In this document: positions 27,997-36,775 of the stretch, in pieces | Numbering within the stretch: the first letter of the stretch is position 1 | Layout of the letters: each line of letters starts with the position of its first letter | The notes under the pieces: generated by a model | Told to the model about the DNA's origin: nothing | Databases searched by the model: none | The model's input: only the letters and a program-made list of their open reading frames with translations | Made by a program: the position numbers and the translations under genes | NCBI GenBank assembly: GCA_946415365.1 | Contig: CAMKSE010000011.1 | Location: 1 to 64,000, forward strand | Direction of reading: 5' to 3' | From: an uncultured Prevotellaceae bacterium | GTDB lineage: Bacteria; Bacteroidota; Bacteroidia; Bacteroidales; Bacteroidaceae | DNA length: 64,000 nt

Positions 27997-29574
27997 ATGA
28001 AGAAACTATTCATCATACTGGCAGTCATGGCTATCATAATAGGTTGCGCCGAACAACACCCGCCTCAGTTTGGACAAGTCTGGAAAAAGATTAATAAACC
28101 TGAGGAGGCAAGAGTCATTTTGGCTAAGGTAAATACTCACTATCTGACGGAAAGCGGCAAGGCTGAATACGGGCTGCTGAAAACAATTGTGGCCTATAAG
28201 ACTCATAGAAAGCTGGAAAATGACTCACTCATATCCGCCAGTATTGACTACTACAATCGTTATGGCGACGACTGGCTCCGCAGTCGAGCCTATTTATACC
28301 GTGGAATTGTAAGAATGTACCGATTTGGTAATATTATTGATGCCGTCAAGGATTTCAAGGTGGCAGAGTACATCTCTGAGAAAAATGATGACGAAGAATT
28401 GAAAAGCCAAGTCTATCAACTATTGGCTCACGTCAACTACTATTTCAGGAATCAGCCATCTATTCTGAAGTATTCGCATAAGTTGCTGGACAGTAGCATC
28501 GAACTCAACGACAGTACGATGATGGTAAAAAGCCTGCTCATGTGTGCAACCGCTCATGCTGACATGGATCAGTTGGACAGTGCTTTTACCTATATTATGA
28601 AAGGTGTTGAGATGGAGAAACATGCAAACATGTCCATGTTGTCAGATATCTATAGTTTAGTTTCAGAGTTATATGCGGAGAAGGGTGAAGCCATCAAGGC
28701 AGAAGAATACTTGCAAGAATGGAAACAATTGGACGGCACCCACGCCACCCACACCACATGGTATCTGATACCGGCTTACATAAGAAAGGCCCAAGGAGAA
28801 TATGAGAAGGCTATCCAACTGGCAAAGATGGGTCTTGAAGATAGTGACCAGAGGACTCGCAGAAAATGTCTAGTACTTCTGTCCGAACTATATGAATTGA
28901 CGGGCAATCAAGAGCAGGCTTCAGAAACAAGGATGATGATAGGTGAGTATGACGATATGAAATACACCATTCAGGCTATGCAGATGGTTGACTGGCAACA
29001 AAAGTTTGACGAGATACAGCATAGCAAGGACTTTTACGGTCGTATGACTTGGATGCAGAGACTGATTATCGCCCTGATTGTGGTGACTGTTCTAGCCATC
29101 GGAACCGGCATGTGGTGGCACCATAGGAAGGTGCGCCGGCTGAGTTTCCGGCTGGACGAGGATGCAAGACGCATCAGTGAACTGCGAACGAATATAGAGT
29201 TGCAGGAGAAGAGCGGAGCCGAGAACAGTCAGGAAATGGCACGGCTGAAAGAGGAACTGGAAAACCGAATGGAGCGCATATCGGGAACATTGCTGATTGG
29301 CACGCAGATGTTCAGCCAGTTGCAACAGCGCCAGTGCATTGCCGAGGCCACTGCCAAAGAACAACAGTGCCTAGTAGATTACTTCGCCCAACTGCGCCCG
29401 AAGCGCTGGCAGGAATGGGAACGCCGCTACAGCGGCCTCTCCACTGCGCAGTACATCTTCCTCATCATGCAGGACGACCTCCGCTTCGACGACGAAACCA
29501 TCGCCGCCGCCCTCGCCGTCAAACGCACATCAGTACGCAGCATGAGGTCGAGGATCAAAGGAAGGGAGAGGTAA
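27997..29574 (+). CDS. Membrane-bound TPR lipoprotein with C-terminal HTH-like domain
   Basis: 525-aa protein with lipobox-like IIIGC near residue 17. A helical region with tetratricopeptide-like repeats covers about 30-340. One membrane helix lies at about 352-374 (MQRLIIALIVVTVLAIGTGM). A coiled-coil segment (about 385-430) and a C-terminal domain with STAQYIFLIMQDD and DDETIAAALAVKRTSVRSMR follow; the latter looks like a helix-turn-helix. Bacteroidota have many such membrane-anchored regulators with outer TPRs and inner HTH. Its divergence from the propeller/thioredoxin operon suggests it controls that operon. Regulation is inferred. Confidence 0.75.
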   Translation: MKKLFIILAVMAIIIGCAEQHPPQFGQVWKKINKPEEARVILAKVNTHYLTESGKAEYGLLKTIVAYKTHRKLENDSLISASIDYYNRYGDDWLRSRAYLYRGIVRMYRFGNIIDAVKDFKVAEYISEKNDDEELKSQVYQLLAHVNYYFRNQPSILKYSHKLLDSSIELNDSTMMVKSLLMCATAHADMDQLDSAFTYIMKGVEMEKHANMSMLSDIYSLVSELYAEKGEAIKAEEYLQEWKQLDGTHATHTTWYLIPAYIRKAQGEYEKAIQLAKMGLEDSDQRTRRKCLVLLSELYELTGNQEQASETRMMIGEYDDMKYTIQAMQMVDWQQKFDEIQHSKDFYGRMTWMQRLIIALIVVTVLAIGTGMWWHHRKVRRLSFRLDEDARRISELRTNIELQEKSGAENSQEMARLKEELENRMERISGTLLIGTQMFSQLQQRQCIAEATAKEQQCLVDYFAQLRPKRWQEWERRYSGLSTAQYIFLIMQDDLRFDDETIAAALAVKRTSVRSMRSRIKGRER

Positions 29575-29669
29575 ATGGCGATGTGTTAAAGTTATGTTAA
29601 AGTCGCAAATTTCATGCAGTCTTTTTGCTTTTTATGGATTCTATATATAGAAGCATCATTAAAAAAGGA

Positions 29670-29771
29670 ATGAATATGAAAAAGAATATACATAAAATGA
29701 AACAAAATACGCAATTCGATTCCTACAATAGGTTTATGTTTTCGTCCGTCGGCCGAAAGGTGAAAAGATAG
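29670..29771 (+). CDS. Possible 33-aa basic peptide
   Basis: ATG preceded by AAAAAAGGA, followed by 32 more codons (MNMKKNIHKM at the start, SSVGRKVKR at the end). It lies in the 389-bp gap between the TPR regulator and the GH18 gene, upstream of a terminator-like hairpin. The peptide is basic, without membrane features or recognised homology. The rest of that gap holds only AT-rich sequence, the hairpin and the GH18 promoter. Confidence 0.25.
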   Translation: MNMKKNIHKMKQNTQFDSYNRFMFSSVGRKVKR

Positions 29772-29811
29772 TAAATAAAGGATTAGCAAATTGTACAGGC
29801 CGACACATGTA

Positions 29812-29846
29812 ACCGTCGTCAGGATTGTTCCTGGCGACGGTCTTTA
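29812..29846 (+). terminator. Intrinsic terminator
   Basis: Stem ACCGTCGTCAGGA / TCCTGGCGACGGT with a 4-base loop, one non-Watson-Crick pair (G-T type), followed by CTTTAT. It lies 238 bp after the TPR regulator and 41 bp after the small ORF. Confidence 0.6.
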
Positions 29847-29951
29847 TAATAAGGAGTAACATTCTCCTGTCCGTCTGTGCGCGACAAGAAAGAATAACCG
29901 TAAGCAAAGTATTCTTTATCCTATAAATTTGGTAATAACCGAAACTTTGCT

Positions 29952-29959
29952 TACCTTTG
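29952..29959 (+). promoter_or_regulatory. Promoter abutting the GH18 start
   Basis: TACCTTTG with TTTG exactly 20 bp upstream (29928-29931), a textbook -33/-7 pair. The annotated ATG begins 4 bp after the -7 element, so the transcript would start at or inside the gene. Either it is leaderless or translation begins at the Met codon at 29973. Confidence 0.65.
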
Positions 29960-29963
29960 CAAT

Positions 29964-31004
29964 ATGAAAAAGATGTTGTTGTTGGCGGTCCTGCTCTGTG
30001 GCGTAGCAGGCTGTCTCGCACAGGGGAATAAGACTGTGGTGGGTGCCTACGTGGCTGCATGGAGCGATGTGGTGCCTGATCCCAACGTGATGACGCACCT
30101 GAACTATGCCTTCGGAGGGGTGAACGAGACGTTTGACGGTGTGACGATCAACGAACCGGAACGGCTCAGGATGATAGCAGGTCTCAGGGCGCAGAACCCG
30201 GAGCTGAAGATACTGCTCTCGATAGGGGGCTGGAAAAGTGGACGGTTCAGTGAGATGGCGGCCTCAGAGGCGTATCGTGAGGCGTTCGCCAGGGACTGCA
30301 GGCGGGTGGTTGACGAGTACTGTCTTGACGGCATCGACATGGACTGGGAGTATCCTACGTCGAGTATGGCCGGCATCTCCTCGTCGCCAGACGACACACA
30401 GAACTTCACCCTGCTGATGATGGCCCTGCGACGGGAGTTGGGCGAGGGGACGCTGCTGACGATGGCGACCGTCTGTGACGCGAAGTACATCGACTTCAAG
30501 GCTTGTATGCCCTACGTGGATCTGGTGAACGTGATGGCCTATGACATGAGCGACCCTCTGAAGGCGCACCACGCTGCCCTCCATCCCTCACCCGTTGCGG
30601 GCGACTGCACGAGTGAGCAGGCCGTAGAGGCTCATCTGAAGGCTGGCGTGCCGAAGGAGAAGCTGGTGATGGGGATTCCGTTCTACGGCAAGGGCCATGC
30701 CGAGGATCCCGGCATCAGACAGTTCCTGGAGACGGGCGACCTGCCGGAGGGCTATCAGGACTGCTGGAGCGAGGAGGGACAGGTGCCTTATATCGTGAAC
30801 GAGAAGGGGGAGTACCTGTGGGGCTACGAGAACGTACGCTCGCTGACGGCCAAGTGCAGGTATATCAACGACAACGGCCTTCGCGGCGGCATGTACTGGG
30901 AGTATAGTATTGACAATGCGCAGGGTGACAATCGTCACACTATCTACCGGGCTCTTGTGTCAGACCCAGTCTTCACTTCAGCTTCATCAGGAGAATGCCG
31001 ATGA
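29964..31004 (+). CDS. GH18 chitinase-like glycosidase
   Basis: 346-aa exported GH18 enzyme (signal peptide about 1-19 with AGCLAQ; a lipoprotein is possible, VAGC). The catalytic signature DGIDMDWEYP contains E129, and SIGG (about 91-94) marks the substrate-binding strand. GH18 enzymes hydrolyse beta-1,4-linked GlcNAc in chitin or N-glycans; the compact single-domain form does not tell which. No glycan locus is adjacent. The last 32 bp overlap the 3' end of the convergent flippase-like gene, and the C-terminal residues after SDPVFTS are coded in that overlap. Confidence 0.9.
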   Translation: MKKMLLLAVLLCGVAGCLAQGNKTVVGAYVAAWSDVVPDPNVMTHLNYAFGGVNETFDGVTINEPERLRMIAGLRAQNPELKILLSIGGWKSGRFSEMAASEAYREAFARDCRRVVDEYCLDGIDMDWEYPTSSMAGISSSPDDTQNFTLLMMALRRELGEGTLLTMATVCDAKYIDFKACMPYVDLVNVMAYDMSDPLKAHHAALHPSPVAGDCTSEQAVEAHLKAGVPKEKLVMGIPFYGKGHAEDPGIRQFLETGDLPEGYQDCWSEEGQVPYIVNEKGEYLWGYENVRSLTAKCRYINDNGLRGGMYWEYSIDNAQGDNRHTIYRALVSDPVFTSASSGECR

Positions 31005-32004
31005 GGATCCAGATGATCTCACGGACACGGCAGATGATGCTGACGAAGATGCCTAAGGCGGCAGAGAGACCGAGAGCGGCGATGGAGAGTACGAAACCGC
31101 CTTCCTGAACACCCAGCTGCATGGGGAGGAAGCCGATGAGGTTGGCGAAGAGCGTGGTGAACGACACGATGAGGATGGAGTGCAGATAGGTGAGCGTGAG
31201 ACCCGTGAAGCCACCGCCGCAGTCGATGCCGAAGAGCAGAAGCATGAAAAACACTTCGGAAGACTGTACGATGCGCGACAGGTATTCGAGCAGCAGCGAA
31301 CGGTAGAAAGCGCTTTTATCCTCGGCATAGAGCGAGGCAATCTGCGTGTCGATGTTGTGAAGCGACTCAGAGTGCTTCTCAAGGAAACGGCTGCTCCAGC
31401 CCTTGAGACCCGGGATGCGGCCTATCAGACGGAGGGCACCTACGACCAGACCCTTGCGGTAGCCTCGTGAAAAAATCCAGAAGGCAATGAGGCAGAACAC
31501 GATGATGATGCCCAGTACGGTGGCGATGGCCGTGTTGATGGGCAGGTCGCCGACGGCGGCCAGTGCCAGGTAGATGAAGATGCTGGAGAACCAGAACCAG
31601 AAGTGGGCGAAGAAGTGCATCATCGCATAGAGGATGACGGACGAGGCGGCATGCTGGCGGCTGACGTCCTTCGACAGCTCGAGGATGCGGTAGGGTTCGC
31701 CGCCAAGACCTCCCACGGGTGTGGCATAGTTCAGGGCGTAGCCTGTAATGGTAAGCCGGTAGATGCGCCAGAAACTCAGACCGTCGGCCTCATGGCCGCT
31801 GCGGCTGCGGATGATGGCCTGCCAGGAAAGGGCATTGATGCCGTAGATGATGATCCACACACCGATGATGGGTATCAGCCAGTAGCCGGCATGACAGAGG
31901 TGCTCCCACAGTTCGACGAAGCTCACGTCGAAGGTGAACAGCATGACCACCACGGCTGCCACGCCGAGGAAGAAGAAAATGTTGTTGAGGCGCTGCTTGG
32001 TCAT
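30973..32004 (-). CDS. LPG-synthase-TM/flippase-like membrane protein
   Basis: 343-aa integral membrane protein with about eight helices (such as IFFFLGVAAVVVMLF and IIGVWIIIYGINAL) and the family motif NYATPVGGLGGEPYR. The family contains the membrane domain of lysyl-phosphatidylglycerol synthase and related putative lipid flippases. Its ATG overlaps the stop of the CDP-alcohol phosphatidyltransferase by 4 bp (ATGA), so the two are translationally coupled. Movement of the lipid made by its neighbour is a reasonable inference. Confidence 0.85.
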   Translation of the reverse strand: MTKQRLNNIFFFLGVAAVVVMLFTFDVSFVELWEHLCHAGYWLIPIIGVWIIIYGINALSWQAIIRSRSGHEADGLSFWRIYRLTITGYALNYATPVGGLGGEPYRILELSKDVSRQHAASSVILYAMMHFFAHFWFWFSSIFIYLALAAVGDLPINTAIATVLGIIIVFCLIAFWIFSRGYRKGLVVGALRLIGRIPGLKGWSSRFLEKHSESLHNIDTQIASLYAEDKSAFYRSLLLEYLSRIVQSSEVFFMLLLFGIDCGGGFTGLTLTYLHSILIVSFTTLFANLIGFLPMQLGVQEGGFVLSIAALGLSAALGIFVSIICRVREIIWILIGILLMKLK

Positions 32005-32996
32005 AGGCTCTCGGCGAGACGGCGGCAGAAGGCCTCATGACGATGGTTGACGTACCAGGCGAGCAGTCCCATGGCGATAATCTCGAAGAGGAAGTAGCAG
32101 GCGGGCAGGTCGATGAGGCAGAAGAGGAAGAGCCAGAAGGAACGGAAGTTGAACGTGAGCAGACCGTTCCAGAAGATGACGGGTAGCGACTTGGCGCGGA
32201 ACTGCTGGCGGAACTCGGCGGGGATGTTCTCGGAAGAGACGCTGTTGCCGTCGCCATAGCGCTCACTCAGACGCTTCATCAGCTGCTGGAACTGCGGGGT
32301 TACCTTTTCCTGATTCTTGGTGTAGCCGATGTAGGAATGCTGGAAGTAGCGTTCTATCCACGGGGTGTCGGGAGGCATCTGGTCGTAGATCTCCTGCTGA
32401 CGGCGCGAGTTGTCGAGCTCGCTGCCCTTCTCGCCCTTCAGGAAGAAGAGGTGGACGTTGATGTAGTAGTCGGCCAGACGCTGTTGCCCGGCGATGCCCA
32501 CGATGCCTGACCACAGGCCGATGGCATAGACGACGATGGTGGCGATGATGGCGTTCTGCGGGGTGTCGCTGATGCCGAGCCACGAGAACTCGATGTCGTG
32601 GTGGAGATAGAAGCGCCATACCAGCAGGTGGTAGATGGGCACGAACCACGTGAAGCCTGCCACACCGTCGAGGATACGTCCCAGACGGCTTTTCTTACCC
32701 GTCATACGCGCCAGCTGACCGTCAGTGCAGTCGAGGACGTCGGCTATCATCAGCAGCACGATGGCGACGATGTTCAGCAGCAGTCCCTCCATGCCGCAGT
32801 AGTAGTAGCTGGCACATCCGAAGAACACGGCACTGCCCGCACCGATGAACATCGAGGCGATGGTCACGGTGTTGGGGTGGATGTCGAGACGGGCGAAGAA
32901 CTTCGCACAATAGTAGCAAAGCGGACGGATGACGTGGAGGTCAAGCCAGTCTTCTGTCTCTGTGGATTTCAGCGTTGCTGCGTAATTTTCGTTCAT
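32001..32996 (-). CDS. CDP-alcohol phosphatidyltransferase-like protein with an altered fourth motif residue
   Basis: 331 aa from the ATG at 32996; a GTG directly upstream is a less likely start. Membrane enzyme transferring a phospho-alcohol from CDP to a lipid acceptor. The family motif is present as D89-CT-D92-G93-QL-A96-R97-x8-G106-RIL-D110, but the position expected for the fourth aspartate (114) is glycine (LDGVAGF). That residue is the proposed catalytic base, so activity may be altered. The protein is longer than typical members (about 200 aa) with extra helices at the C terminus. It is coupled to the flippase-like gene and follows the HisC-like gene by 4 bp. Confidence 0.85.
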   Translation of the reverse strand: MNENYAATLKSTETEDWLDLHVIRPLCYYCAKFFARLDIHPNTVTIASMFIGAGSAVFFGCASYYYCGMEGLLLNIVAIVLLMIADVLDCTDGQLARMTGKKSRLGRILDGVAGFTWFVPIYHLLVWRFYLHHDIEFSWLGISDTPQNAIIATIVVYAIGLWSGIVGIAGQQRLADYYINVHLFFLKGEKGSELDNSRRQQEIYDQMPPDTPWIERYFQHSYIGYTKNQEKVTPQFQQLMKRLSERYGDGNSVSSENIPAEFRQQFRAKSLPVIFWNGLLTFNFRSFWLFLFCLIDLPACYFLFEIIAMGLLAWYVNHRHEAFCRRLAESL

Positions 32997-33000
32997 CACA

Positions 33001-34038
33001 TTACTTTTCGTTCCAAACTCGCTTGATCGTGTCGACGACCACCTGTGTCTGCTCCTTGCGGCCGAGGGTGATGCGCAGACAGGACTCCAGACCCTTGTCG
33101 GCCATGAACTTGATCTTGTAGTCCTGAATCTTCAGGGCCTCCATCAGTGCCTCCTTGATCTCAATGGGGTACTTGATGAGGATGAAGTTGGCCACAGACT
33201 TATAGACCTTGAATCCGGGCAGATGACCGAGCTCCTTCTTGTAGAGCTGGCGTCCCCACTCCATATCATCGGCCACGTGGCGGTAGTGCTCGTCGCTCTC
33301 GAGAGCGGCAATGGCAACGGCCTCAGAGAAACGGTTGAAGCCCAGATACTTGTTGGAGTAGCTGAGGAACTGGTCGTGACCCTCGCCGATGAATCCGAAG
33401 CCGCAGCGGAGGCCTGGCAGACCGTAGAACTTGGAGAGGGTGCGCGAGATGATGAGGTTGTTATACTTGTTCACCAAGGGGGCGATGTAGTCGGTGTCGC
33501 TGGTGATGAAACTGGCGTAGGCCTCGTCGACGAGCACCATCGTGTCGCTGGGGATATTCTCCATGATACGGCCGATCTCCTCGCTGGTGAGGCTGTTGCC
33601 CGTGGGATTGTTGGGCGATGCCAGGAGCAGCATGCGGGGATGGATGCGGTTGGTGTACTCAATAACCTCGTCGACATGGTAGGCGAAGGTGTCTTCCATC
33701 TCGTGGAGGGGGTACATCTCGAAGGTGCCGCCGCACTCGCTGGCCACACGGTTGTAGTACCACCAGGAGAACTCGGGGATGAGAATGGTCTTGTTGTCGC
33801 CTTCCATCAAGAAATAGTGGATGGCATTCTTGAGGATTTCCTCGCCGCCATAGGCCAACAGCACACGCTCTTCGGGCACGCCGTAGATCTCGCTGAGGCG
33901 CACGGAGATGACGCTCTTCTTTCCCTGATCGTAGATGCGGGTGTAGAAGCACAGATCCTTCGGGTCGAAGTTCTTTACTGCGTCAAGCACTTTCTGGCTT
34001 GGCTCAAAATTGAATTCATTTCTATCGAGATAATTCAT
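33001..34038 (-). CDS. HisC-like PLP-dependent aminotransferase/decarboxylase
   Basis: 345-aa fold-I PLP enzyme. PLP lysine K203 is in SRTLSKFYGLPG; NNPTGN (143-148), the aspartate in VLVDEAYASF and the arginine in GLRCGFGF complete the site. It resembles histidinol-phosphate aminotransferase and the L-threonine-phosphate decarboxylase CobD, which share this fold. No other his or cob genes are nearby. Its operon partners process lipid head groups, so a role in making a phosphorylated amino-alcohol is plausible but unproven. Promoter element at 34081-34088. Confidence 0.85.
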   Translation of the reverse strand: MNYLDRNEFNFEPSQKVLDAVKNFDPKDLCFYTRIYDQGKKSVISVRLSEIYGVPEERVLLAYGGEEILKNAIHYFLMEGDNKTILIPEFSWWYYNRVASECGGTFEMYPLHEMEDTFAYHVDEVIEYTNRIHPRMLLLASPNNPTGNSLTSEEIGRIMENIPSDTMVLVDEAYASFITSDTDYIAPLVNKYNNLIISRTLSKFYGLPGLRCGFGFIGEGHDQFLSYSNKYLGFNRFSEAVAIAALESDEHYRHVADDMEWGRQLYKKELGHLPGFKVYKSVANFILIKYPIEIKEALMEALKIQDYKIKFMADKGLESCLRITLGRKEQTQVVVDTIKRVWNEK

Positions 34039-34080
34039 ATGTCTTTGATCATTGAAAATTTAAAATTGCTTTTTGCGGTG

Positions 34081-34088
34081 CAAAGTTA
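34081..34088 (-). promoter_or_regulatory. Promoter of the HisC-like/CDP-alcohol/flippase operon
   Basis: TAACTTTG on the minus strand 42 bp upstream of the HisC-like start. Confidence 0.5.
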
Positions 34089-34133
34089 CACATAAATATT
34101 TATATTGCATTCATTTTTGGAATTTTTTTTCTG

Positions 34134-34175
34134 TAGGGAGGGAAGGAGAGAAGGAGGAAAGGAGTAAGGAGAGAA
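34134..34175. repeat. Purine/pyrimidine 8-bp repeat array
   Basis: On the minus strand units read TTCTCTCC, TTACTCC, TTTCCTCC, TTCTCTCC, TTCCCTCC. The same units in the same order (TTTTCTCC, TTTACTC, TTTCTCTCC, TTCCCTCC) occur on the plus strand inside the amylase gene at 58391-58425. Here it lies 4 bp beyond the DUF5686 stop codon. Confidence 0.75.
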
Positions 34176-34179
34176 TGTG

Positions 34180-36741
34180 TCAGAACGTCAGGCGGAAGAT
34201 ATAACGTACGCCCCATTTGCTGCTTGTTGGAAGGTCGAGGTAGTTCAGACGGCGCACCACATCGATGTGCAACAGTTTGAAAATGTTGTGGACGCCAAAC
34301 ACCAATTCCACATACGGATGGTCGTGGTCCATGATGTTGCAGCCTTCGGGGAAGTACATCAGACGGTCGCTGCCGGCGTTCTGCGGGAGGAAGGGGTTGT
34401 TCTTGTCGGTGAGTTCTCCCCATAGCGTGTTCACTGCCACATACTCGCGCCACTTGAGCTTCTTCAACAGCGGGATGCGGTTGAAGATCTTACCGTTCAT
34501 GTCCCACGACAGCATCATCGAGGCGTAGCGGTCGTTGAGGAACTCCATGTTGTTGATGAGGTTGTACATCTCCTCCTCGATGACATACGACTGGTTGGCA
34601 GGGGGCTGGATCAGGAGCATGTAGGGCACCTGGTTCCACTGGATGCCGCCCTTCAGGAAGAGGTCTACCTTTCCCCAACTGTTGAGCCAGAAACGCTTGT
34701 AGATCTTCGCCTCGGTGAGGTTGGAGGTGTACTGTCCGCCGAGGAATCCCTTGAAGCCGAAGGTGTGGCTGAGGGTGATGATGGGCACGTCGCGGTTGAT
34801 GGTGATGCGGCGCTGCTTGTTGTTGATGTAGGTCTCGTCGGGAGCATAGCGCAGTTCGGCGTGGAGTTCCGTGGTGCGCAGGTACTCACGGTGGTGACAG
34901 GTGATGTCGGTGTTCTCAAGGCGGGGCTGATTGAGGGTGCGGAACGACATGGCGCCGCAGGCCTCCATCTCCTCGGCCTTCAGCGAGAGGGTCGTCTTCA
35001 GGCCGCCGTACATCTCGTATTCGAAGGCGAGCGTCTGACGGTTGCAGATCATCATCTTATCGATCTTTGCCCATTTGAAAGCAACGAGGAAGTTATCCTT
35101 GTCGGTGGGCAGGAAACGGTCGCTGGGTGTCTGGACGTCATAGGTACTCTCCAGACGGAGTGTGCGTTTCGGATATTCCCACGAGGAATAGACCTTGTCG
35201 ATGAACGAGTAGTCGAGATGGGCACTGTAATAGTTCTTGTGGCTGCCCCAGCCGTGGGCGTAATAGCCACCAAGGAACCAGCGTTTCCAGAGATTGGCGG
35301 TGGTGGTGGCGCTGATACGGTTTCGCCAGCCGTCGAAATTGTTGCGGGTGAGGATGGTGTTCACGGGCGTGAGGTCGATGGGGTTCGGCTCTCCGATCTC
35401 AATGGAGTTCTCGATGAGGGCGTCAAGACCGATCATGAAATACTTGAAGCCCTTGATGTTCTTGATGTTCTTGACGAACGAGTTCATGGAACCCTCACTC
35501 TTGGTGAGCTGCACCTGACGGTATTCGTTCCAGAACGACTTGCCTCGCATGTTGGCATCAGGCTCCTTGATCTCCGCCCGCTTACCCTTGAAGAGTTTCT
35601 TGGGCAGTTCGGCGAAGGAGTAGCCGGTAAAGCGGTTGTTCTTGATGACGATGAACTCCTCCATGAATTTGGCGAAGTGGAGCTCGGTGATCATGTCGTC
35701 CTGCGTGAGTACCCAGTCGCCATTGTCGAGTTGCTCGAACTCTTGTTCTATACGCATGTTCTTCACCCAGTTTACCGATGTCTGCTTGGGTAGTGTGAGC
35801 TCACAACGGCGCACGTGGTAGGAGGAGTCCTTCAGGATGTAGATGTCGCCTCGGAAGCCGAAGTCCATCTGGTTGTTGGGCAGGAAGTGGAGGTGTATGC
35901 ACGAGTCGCGTTCCACCTTCACCGTGTCCTCGATATAGAAACGGTAGAAGGCGATGGCATCCTTGCCGATGGGTGACGTGAAGGGGTACTGCACCAGACG
36001 GATCTGGTCGTCGTAGAGGTTCACATCCGTAAAGATCTCCTTCAGCACCACGTTCAGGACGTCGCCTGTCTGGAACAGGTCGTTCAGACCACTTGACTGC
36101 TGACCTTTGATGATCTTCTTCTGGGTCTTGGGATCCTTACGGTAGATATGTTCCGACACCGTCTCCTCGACACTGATGGGCAAGATGAGCTTGTTGGTGT
36201 ACTTGCACTCCTCCACCTGGTCGAGCAGCCAGGGGGTACTGGAGAAGGGCTTCTCGCTCAGACGGCTGGGCGTCAGCTCGTTGGCTGCCAGCGTCAGTTT
36301 TTCGTATTTGTCGTATTTATAGTAGTCGTGGTTCGACAGGTCGGACAGCTTCTTGGCTGCGATGACCTTCTTCATCAGTTCCACGGCGGGGTTGTTCTTA
36401 CGGCTGTACTTTCCGCGGTCGGCTTCGATGGTCACCTCCTTAAGCACGGCATTGTCGGGCTTCAGGGCGATGTTCAGCGGCACCTTCGTGGCTGCGTTGA
36501 TGAGCACGACCTGAGACTTGTAGCCTACGGCGCTGAAGGTGATGCTCCAGCCCGCATGACGGTCGATGTTGAAATAACCGTCAAGATCGGAGATGACGGC
36601 CACGTTATGCCCCTTGTATACCACACTGGCATAGGGAATGCCCTCACCCGTCTCTGCGTCAGTGACGTGTCCCTTCACCTGTTGCGCGTTCAGCGGCAGG
36701 CTGAGCAGCAGCAATATATTATATAATAAAAACCTAATCAA
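34180..36741 (-). CDS. DUF5686 outer-membrane protein with CarboxypepD_reg-like domain
   Basis: 853-aa outer-membrane protein. After the signal peptide (about 1-20) a CarboxypepD_reg-like domain (VKGHVTDAETGEGIPYASVVYKG, about 22-105) precedes a DUF5686 region with many amphipathic strands to the C terminus, which ends in the outer-membrane-like FRLTF. Function of the family is unknown. The only good start is TTG at 36741; no ATG is available before the signal peptide, and a 7-bp TTATTTA array occupies the place just upstream. It follows the LolA-like gene by 34 bp, suggesting a link to the lipid/polyene export genes behind it. Confidence 0.82.
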   Translation of the reverse strand: MIRFLLYNILLLLSLPLNAQQVKGHVTDAETGEGIPYASVVYKGHNVAVISDLDGYFNIDRHAGWSITFSAVGYKSQVVLINAATKVPLNIALKPDNAVLKEVTIEADRGKYSRKNNPAVELMKKVIAAKKLSDLSNHDYYKYDKYEKLTLAANELTPSRLSEKPFSSTPWLLDQVEECKYTNKLILPISVEETVSEHIYRKDPKTQKKIIKGQQSSGLNDLFQTGDVLNVVLKEIFTDVNLYDDQIRLVQYPFTSPIGKDAIAFYRFYIEDTVKVERDSCIHLHFLPNNQMDFGFRGDIYILKDSSYHVRRCELTLPKQTSVNWVKNMRIEQEFEQLDNGDWVLTQDDMITELHFAKFMEEFIVIKNNRFTGYSFAELPKKLFKGKRAEIKEPDANMRGKSFWNEYRQVQLTKSEGSMNSFVKNIKNIKGFKYFMIGLDALIENSIEIGEPNPIDLTPVNTILTRNNFDGWRNRISATTTANLWKRWFLGGYYAHGWGSHKNYYSAHLDYSFIDKVYSSWEYPKRTLRLESTYDVQTPSDRFLPTDKDNFLVAFKWAKIDKMMICNRQTLAFEYEMYGGLKTTLSLKAEEMEACGAMSFRTLNQPRLENTDITCHHREYLRTTELHAELRYAPDETYINNKQRRITINRDVPIITLSHTFGFKGFLGGQYTSNLTEAKIYKRFWLNSWGKVDLFLKGGIQWNQVPYMLLIQPPANQSYVIEEEMYNLINNMEFLNDRYASMMLSWDMNGKIFNRIPLLKKLKWREYVAVNTLWGELTDKNNPFLPQNAGSDRLMYFPEGCNIMDHDHPYVELVFGVHNIFKLLHIDVVRRLNYLDLPTSSKWGVRYIFRLTF

Positions 36742-36744
36742 AAA

Positions 36745-36772
36745 TAAATAATAACGAATAAATAATAAACCT
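36745..36772 (-). repeat. 7-bp TTATTTA array upstream of DUF5686
   Basis: Plus-strand units TAAATAA, TAACGAA, TAAATAA, TAAACCT fill the gap between LolA-like stop and DUF5686 start. They match unit by unit the array inside the LolA-like signal peptide (37315-37349). Confidence 0.8.
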
Positions 36773-36775
36773 AAT

